DNA of 25,418 bases from Reclinomonas americana ATCC 50394 (Eukaryota > Jakobida > Jakobea > Jakobida), in the NCBI GenBank assembly GCA_048213135.1, contig PS015433.1:20298-45715 (forward strand), written 5' to 3'. Below, piece by piece: positions 19,992 to 25,418 of the stretch. The notes beneath the pieces are model-generated. The model made no database searches. It was not told the origin of the DNA and was given only the letters and a program-made list of their open reading frames with translations. How positions within the stretch are numbered: the first letter of the stretch is position 1; every line of letters begins with the position of its first letter. A program made the position numbers and the translations under genes.

Positions 19992-20785
19992 NNNNNNNNN
20001 NNNNNNNNNNNNNNNNNNNNNNNNNNNNNNNNNNNNNNNNNNNNNNNNNNNNNNNNNNNNNNNNNNNNNNNNNNNNNNNNNNNNNNNNNNNNNNNNNNNN
20101 NNNNNNNNNNNNNNNNNNNNNNNNNNNNNNNNNNNNNNNNNNNNNNNNNNNNNNNNNNNNNNNNNNNNNNNNNNNNNNNNNNNNNNNNNNNNNNNNNNNN
20201 NNNNNNNNNNNNNNNNNNNNNNNNNNNNNNNNNNNNNNNNNNNNNNNNNNNNNNNNNNNNNNNNNNNNNNNNNNNNNNNNNNNNNNNNNNNNNNNNNNNN
20301 NNNNNNNNNNNNNNNNNNNNNNNNNNNNNNNNNNNNNNNNNNNNNNNNNNNNNNNNNNNNNNNNNNNNNNNNNNNNNNNNNNNNNNNNNNNNNNNNNNNN
20401 NNNNNNNNNNNNNNNNNNNNNNNNNNNNNNNNNNNNNNNNNNNNNNNNNNNNNNNNNNNNNNNNNNNNNNNNNNNNNNNNNNNNNNNNNNNNNNNNNNNN
20501 NNNNNNNNNNNNNNNNNNNNNNNNNNNNNNNNNNNNNNNNNNNNNNNNNNNNNNNNNNNNNNNNNNNNNNNNNNNNNNNNNNNNNNNNNNNNNNNNNNNN
20601 NNNNNNNNNNNNNNNNNNNNNNNNNNNNNNNNNNNNNNNNNNNNNNNNNNNNNNNNNNNNNNNNNNNNNNNNNNNNNNNNNNNNNNNNNNNNNNNNNNNN
20701 NNNNNNNNNNNNNNNNNNNNNNNNNNNNNNNNNNNNNNNNNNNNNNNNNNNNNNNNNNNNNNNNNNNNNNNNNNNNNNNNNNNNN
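19992..20785. other. Assembly gap (794 N)
   Basis: Largest gap of the window. It probably hides the 3' UTR of the small membrane-protein gene and the 5' part of the coiled-coil gene. Confidence 0.99.
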
Positions 20786-20849
20786 ACAATGTGCCTCTTT
20801 GTTCATTTTGTTCATCGTTGACGCTTTTCCCGTGTGCGTGTGATCGCAG

Positions 20850-21680
20850 CGAGGAGCTGGCGCGGGCGGAACAGCGGGGGGCGGCGCAAGTGGAGGCTCA
20901 TCGCCGTGCGCTGGAGCACGAGATCACGCTGCGACAGGAGGAGGAGAAGCGTCAGGCGGAGCGTGAGCAGCGGCAGCGGGAAAAGGAGGAGCGGAAGCGT
21001 CTGGAGGAGGAGATGAAGAAGCGGCAGCGTGAGGCCGAGGAAGCCGAACGTCAAAGAAGGCGCGCCGAGGAGGAAGAGAAGCATCGCCGACAGCTCGAGG
21101 CCAAGGCCCAGCGGGAGCAGGAGGCGCGACAAAAGGAGGAGGCACGCCAGCGTGCGCAGGAGGAGGAGCGACAAAAAGAAGAAGCGCGTCGACGAGCGGC
21201 CGAGGAGGAGCTCGGTCGACGAACGCGCGAGGACAAGAAGCGTGCGCTGGAGGAGGCGCGGCGTCAGGTGGAATGTTGAGTTGGGACTGGAGAGAATGAG
21301 GAAGCACGTTGGTCTGCCGCGCTTGCCCTCACACCGTTTTCTTTGTGTGTGTTTTTTGCGACAGTGCTCCAGCAGCAGCTGGCCGCGGAGGCCGAGGCCG
21401 AGGAGGGTGAGGAAGAGGAGGAGGATGCTGGCGATGCATCCGCCAGTGCGGCCGCTGACCCCGCAGCCGCTGACCCCGCAGAAAAGGAAGAGGGAGTAGC
21501 AGAAGCAGCNNNNNNNNNNNNNNNNNNNNNNNNNNNNNNNNNNNNNNNNNNNNNNNNNNNNNNNNNNNNNNNNNNNNNNNNNNNNNNNNNNNNNNNNNNN
21601 NNNNNNNNNNNNNNNNNNNNNNNNNNNNNNNNNNNNNNNNNNNNNNNNNNNNNNNNNNNNNCGAGGATAATAATGCATAG
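20850..21680 (+). CDS. Coiled-coil protein, 3' portion
   Basis: Exon 20850-21274 follows acceptor GATCGCAG and encodes about 141 residues of almost pure Glu/Arg/Lys/Gln/Ala heptads (EELARAEQRGAAQVEAHRRA, KRQREAEEAERQRRRAEEEE). An intron at 21275-21364 with donor GTTGAG in phase 1 joins to exon 21365-21509, which continues the helix (LLQQQLAAEAEAEE) and turns into an acidic Ala/Pro-rich tail (DPAAADPAEKEEG). That exon runs into a gap. On its far side the reading GAG GAT AAT AAT GCA TAG (stop 21678-21680) may be the C-terminus. A donor at CAG-GTGGAA gives the wrong phase. Composition is typical of cytoskeletal or ciliary long helices, but it is too simple to name a family. The N-terminus lies in the gap. 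Confidence 0.6.
21510..21661. other. Assembly gap (152 N)
   Basis: Cuts the acidic C-terminal region of the coiled-coil gene. Confidence 0.99.
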
Positions 21681-21792
21681 AGAGAGACAAACAGTAGACA
21701 GAGACCAAGTGGGGCCACGGGACCACCGCCTCCGACAAAAAAGAGAGAGACAGAGAAAAACATGTATATAGCGTCCGTCACACAAAGCGACT

Positions 21793-24343
21793 CTAGTACT
21801 TGGCACCGAGCCTCTTCGTTTGCAGCTCGACCGTGTACTTGGCTGGTACGCCGGCACCCCTCATGTCCTGCACCTTCTTGTGTCGGATGGACTCGATGCG
21901 AGCATCGCGCATTGCGCGCTCCTTGGCCAGCTGTGTGCCCTCCTCCACAAAGGCCATGCGCTCGCGGCGCCGTGTCTCCTCTGCCTCGTCGATTTGTTGC
22001 TGCAAGGCGGTAAACGACAAGTGTCAGCGCCAATCAGCAAAGAGAGCGAGAATGTATGGGAGAGAGACGCAACTCGCAGTGAGTCGGCAAAGTCGAGGCG
22101 ACGGCGTTGATTAATGTCCTCGGCCTCCTTCTGCTGATGGTCGGCCTCTTGCTGCAGCAGAATGATGCGCTCGAATTCGTCACGCTCCTGCTTGGCCAGC
22201 GATGCCAGTCGTCGCTCGCGCTCGAGTCGTTGCTCCTCGCGTGCGGCCGCCAGCTGGTCCAATTGTGCCTTGCGCTTCTCCATTTCGGTACGCTCGCGGA
22301 GTCGGTACTCGCGCTCCGCCTGCTCCTGCGAGCGCTTCGCTCGCAACGCGTCCAGCTCGGCCTGCTTGTCCAACGCCTTTTCTTGCAGAGCGCGCAACCG
22401 AGCAATCTCCAGCTCCTTCTCTTGTGCGATTCTCAACTTCTCCTCCGCCAACTCCTTCTCCTTGGCCGCCTTCTCCGCCATGTACGCCGCAATTCGCTGC
22501 ACGCACGAGGCACGTGTGAGGAAGCGAAATACGAGGAAAGAAGAAGAAGCGGTAGTGACGCACCCTATCCTCCTCCTGCTCCAGCTCCCTCTCGCGCAGC
22601 TTCATGCGAATCTGCTCGGCATTTGCCACCTCCACATCCTCCAGCAACCGCCTACCACGCACAAGTCAGCAACCAGCAGCACAGGAAGGCGGAAGAAAGG
22701 AAATGAACCACAACGCAACTGTGCCGCCGCCTTGCGCTCCTCCGCCTCACGCAAATCCGCCGCGCGCATCTGCTCCAGGTGCTCCAACATGGCCTTCTGC
22801 TCCAGATCACGACGCTCGGACTCGATCATTCGCTGCCGCTCGCGCTCGCTAATCTGCTTCTTGATCACATCGGCACCCCGCTTGCGGTCCTCCATGCGTT
22901 TCCGCTCGCGGACCTCGTACATTTGCAGCGCCTGCAACAAAAAAAGGAGTGAGCACACTGTGGCGATCAGAGACACAAGATTTTTTCCGCGCGCGCGCAC
23001 ACACACACCTTCAGTCGCTCCATCTCCATTTGCTGATCAATCACCTCCTCGACGTGCTTGCGCTCCTCCGCAATCATCTTCTTCTCGGCCAGCTGCGCAT
23101 CTCGAATGGTCACGCACCTGGAGCAGGAACAAAAACACTCGTCAGCCGGACAGCTCTCTCCACACACAAAACACACTCAACAATGCGAGCACGACGCAAC
23201 TGCGAGTACAACACCATGGCATTCATGGCCTTGACCTCGTCCTCCTCGTCGTCGAGCAGCGCACGGGCACGCTCTCGCAGCGCCGACTGTCGGTCCAGGT
23301 TCTCCTTGGCAATGTCCGAGAGCACTGCAAGAACAAGCAAAAGGAGTGAGAACAGGAAAAGGGAGAGGCAGGGAGTGAAGGAGGCAGAAAAGGACAAAGA
23401 GAGCCAGCAGGGGAGGTGTTCCAGAGGAGAAGCGAGGTAGAGAAGATAGGAGGTGTGTTCGGTGAGGGAAGAGAGAGCGCAGGGAGTGTTTCTGAAGGGA
23501 TCAGAGGCGCAAGGGTGGAAGAGGTGAAGGCAGTGTGTTCCGCGAAGGAGCAGGTGAAGTGTCAGAAGCGAAAGGAGGTGCAGAATGGGAAGAGAAGAAG
23601 GCAGAAGGTGCTCCGAAGGCGAAGTGAAGGAGCGAAAGTGGAAGAGAAGAAGGGCAGGAAGTGTGTTTCAGTGAGGCAAGATGAAGACAGAAGCAAAAGG
23701 AGGTGCGAGAAGAGGTGTTCCGCGAGGACGCAGACTAAGGCAGGAAGCACGTTCCAGTGAGGTATGATTGACAACAAGAAGGCAGACGGTGTTCCACGAG
23801 GAAAAGAAGAGAAGGCAGGAAGTGAAGGCAAAGTGTGCTCCGCTCGAGTCCCGTAACTCACCATTCGTGTCGCCCTGCTTCTTCTGATCAATGTGGCGAA
23901 TGCGCTGCTTGCGCTCCTCGACCGGATCCAGCTCACGCGAACCCCGCGATCCCCCTCCATTCGTCACCGACGCGCCAGTCGGCGAAGTCGACGAACCAAC
24001 AGAAGCGTGATGCGCCGCACGACGCGGATCCGTCGTCGTCAACGACTGATTCGACAGACAGATAAAAATTTTGTTAAACACCTCTCTCTCTCTTTGTCGA
24101 CTTTCCGATGTTCTTTTGCTCATACCTTGATGCGCTGCAAGTCGGCCTTCTTGACCACAATAGTGTCAGTGGTCTTCTTGATAATGCCCGGCCCCAGCGC
24201 CTCCTGTCGTTGCTGCAACTTGCGCAGCGCAATGCTTGCACGCACGTCCTAAACACACACACAGAGACACACACACCCAATGTGAGCCTTTTACACACAC
24301 ACACACAAAGAGAAAAAACACACACACACAAACGCACTGTCAT
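21793..24343 (-). CDS. CFAP45: CFAP45 (CCDC19), ciliary microtubule inner protein
   Basis: CFAP45 lies inside the doublet microtubules of motile cilia and flagella. Exons (high to low): 24343-24338, 24248-24126, 24045-23862, 23324-23201, 23117-23009, 22931-22720, 22651-22564, 22496-22074, 21999-21793 (stop TAG 21795-21793); all joins are in phase and give 491 residues, against about 550 in human. Family landmarks as I recall them: SQC-VTIRDAQL joined across exons, QQMEMERLK, the LEHLEQMRAADLREAEERK block, EIARLRALQEKALDKQAELD with ALRAKRSQEQAEREYR, RDEFERIILLQQEA, and the C-terminal FVEEG to GAGVPAKYTVEL. The protein is almost all helical coiled coil except for a Ser/Gly-rich N-terminal segment. 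The first coding exon (ATG ACA) is the least certain part. Confidence 0.88.
23325..23861. repeat. Degenerate purine-rich tandem repeats in a 537-nt CFAP45 intron
   Basis: The intron is about seven times the local norm. The plus strand repeats variants of GTGTTCC-x-(C/A)GAGGA and AGAAGGCAGGAAGTG at irregular spacing (for example near 23415, 23535, 23715, 23790). The coding strand is C/T-rich. No open reading frame with exon-like borders was found in it. Confidence 0.65.
24249..24337. repeat. CA-rich first intron of CFAP45
   Basis: Several short CA runs and an AAAGAGAAAAAA stretch on the plus strand; on the coding strand GT-rich, between donor GTGCGT at 24337 and acceptor TTTAG at 24249. Confidence 0.6.
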
Positions 24344-24455
24344 CTCTCGGAAACGTTGTGGCACTTGTTTTGTGTGAACAACAACGCCCGGACAGATATG
24401 ATGCCGCGAGCTGCGTGACTGTCCTCTGTCCTTGCATACACTGCGGCTTCACACG
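24344..24455. promoter_or_regulatory. 112-bp divergent spacer between CFAP45 and the dysbindin-like gene
   Basis: If both proposed starts are right, 5' UTRs and promoters of two head-to-head genes share this interval. It contains AACGTTGTGGCAC, a CAACAACAACG stretch and no obvious TATA box. Moderate, because both first exons are short and were chosen by splice phase. Confidence 0.4.
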
Positions 24456-25191
24456 ATGAGTTTGCCTCTTGGTCGTGCCGTTACTGCGCAGTTGCGTCAC
24501 ACACACTCTGTTCTCTCGTTTGCCTCACTCAGTTTTTTCCTTGTCACTTTTTTCTCACTTTGTCATGCACACACACTGTGCTCTCTCTTCGCCTCACACG
24601 CACACTCTGCTCTCTCACACACTGTGCTCTCACTTTTGTCTCACTCAGTTTTCCCTTGTCACTCATGTCGTTCTCTCGCACACATTTGCTCACCTGTCAA
24701 TCTCTTATTCTCTCACTCCTTGTGTCTCTCCCCCGCTCTCTCCCGCTCTGTGTCTCGCTCACCGCCTTCTCCGGTGCCTCTGAACGCGCGACATGGCGCG
24801 TGACATCTCACTCTTCTTCTCCTTCTTGTTAGTTATGCGCATCAGTGGGATAAGATCCATGGCAACACGGAGTTGATTGCGCAACGATTGACTGTTGCGT
24901 GTCTTGTTGCCGGAGAATGCATAATTGCAGCACTATGTCATGATGATGATGATGATGATTTGATGATTGCATGCAGTCTGTCGATGGAGAGTTGAAAAAG
25001 GTTGATCGCATCGTGTCTGTGGCCTCCAAAGAGTTGCGTGCCTCCTGTCTCTCTTTGTGTGCTCTTGTTCTCATGGCGTGTCGATGTGCAGATGGCGTGC
25101 ACTGATGGAGGAGCTGTCGCTGCTGCCGCGAGTGCATGCCGGTGTCGAGGATGTGCGCAAGGCTGTCGGTGAGGAGGACACCACGCTCTTG

Positions 25192-25234
<43 letters not shown>

Positions 25235-25418
25235 ATCATGACGACTGGTGCCGGCGCGCGCAGAGGCACTGCAGGCGGATATTGATTCCATTGAGGCGTG
25301 CATTTGGCCGCTGGAGGCTGCGCGGAGGCGCGAGGAGATGGATGCGTTTGTGGGCCGCGCGCAGCAGGAGACGAATGCGTTGAAGGCGCAGATGGAGTTG
25401 CGGCTGGCGGCGGCAACA
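24456..25418 (+). CDS. Dysbindin-like (BLOC-1 subunit) protein, 5' part
   Basis: Dysbindin is a subunit of BLOC-1, which acts in biogenesis of lysosome-related organelles and endosomal sorting. Proposed exons: 24456-24490, 24833-24893, 24977-25032, 25092-25168, and 25264 to the window end; phases 2, 0, 2, 1 close exactly. The protein begins MSLPLGRAVTAH, then YAHQWDKIHGNTELIAQRLT, SVDGELKKVDRIVSVASKE, WRALMEELSLLPRVHAGVED, LQADIDSIEACIWPLEAARR and REEMDAFVGRAQQETNALKA. I recall the same order in human dysbindin: Y-x-x-x-W-x-x-(L/I)H, VD-x-E, a leucine-proline helix, I-x-x-(I/L)E-x-x-x-x-x-LE, and a charged coiled coil. It lacks the long human N-terminal extension. Three of four donors are GTTGCG. 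A Nup62-type coiled coil was considered and fits less well. Confidence 0.6.
24935..24970. repeat. (GAT)n-like trinucleotide tract in the second intron of the dysbindin-like gene
   Basis: CATGATGATGATGATGATG followed by TTTGATGATTG, just before the acceptor at 24976. Confidence 0.8.
25193..25234. repeat. (CT)n microsatellite in the fourth intron of the dysbindin-like gene
   Basis: Mostly uninterrupted TC units on the coding strand, upstream of the acceptor at 25263, where it can act as polypyrimidine tract. Confidence 0.9.

Noticed and set aside
20812-21738. Minus-strand Leu-rich open frame opposite the coiled-coil gene
   Set aside because: Leu/Ser-rich frames are the expected antisense shadow of Glu/Lys/Arg-rich coiled-coil coding, and the plus-strand exon borders are clear.
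22107-23349. Long plus-strand open frames opposite CFAP45
   Set aside because: They are antisense shadows of coiled-coil exons; the minus strand matches CFAP45 landmarks exon by exon.
23416-23760. Plus-strand Lys/Arg-rich open frame
   Set aside because: It lies wholly in the purine-rich CFAP45 intron and has no coding signature beyond base composition.
1-25418. CRISPR array, tRNA, rRNA, insertion sequence, viral or toxin genes
   Set aside because: The repeated elements are protein-domain exons or microsatellites. No cloverleaf, rRNA segment, transposase, capsid or polymerase motif was seen.
24833-25418. Nup62/Nsp1 C-terminal coiled coil for the last gene
   Set aside because: The W-D pair and coiled-coil layout looked similar at first, but the ordered W-x-x-IH, VDGEL, leucine-proline helix and following segments align better with dysbindin.

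Overview
This is a draft-assembly window with seven runs of N, from a flagellated eukaryote. It holds six protein-coding genes, almost all split by short spliceosomal introns (about 50-90 nt). I could not run searches; every gene model was read by hand from splice-site motifs, reading-frame phase and family patterns I recognise. The organism cannot be named. CFAP45 implies motile cilia or flagella. The cadherin-like repeats, a STRA6-type membrane domain and a dysbindin-like protein suggest a holozoan or another protist with a rich set of surface proteins. No bacterial operon, phage, CRISPR array, rRNA or tRNA was seen.

Layout. (1) 1-9725, minus strand: gene A, a giant secreted or surface protein, 3' end outside the window. 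In protein order: putative signal peptide, a degenerate cadherin-like repeat, a linker, a six-bladed NHL propeller, an FN3-like domain, an EGF-like domain, then about 17 tandem cadherin-like repeats. (2) 9893-18823, minus strand: gene B, about 1,900 residues. It has an N-terminal membrane anchor, about ten Ig-like beta-sandwich repeats, and a C-terminal multi-pass domain with the signatures of STRA6, the vertebrate retinol-uptake receptor. One contig inside it (11299-11900) reads on the plus strand between two gaps and appears to be placed backwards; flipped, it restores the missing exons in phase. (3) 19456-19857, plus: a 67-residue single-pass membrane protein from four exons. (4) 20850-about 21680, plus: 3' part of a highly charged coiled-coil protein. 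(5) 21793-24343, minus: CFAP45, a ciliary microtubule inner protein. (6) 24456 to the window end, plus: 5' part of a dysbindin-like (BLOC-1) gene, divergent from CFAP45 across only 112 bp.

Two genome-wide features stand out. About 20 of some 80 introns use the donor GTTGCG instead of GTRAGT-like sites. Most introns carry a CTGAC/CTCAC branch-point motif near the acceptor. The most interesting object is gene B: a STRA6-type transporter domain fused to a long Ig-like ectodomain, next to a giant adhesion-type gene. Whether A and B cooperate at the cell surface is only suggested by adjacency.
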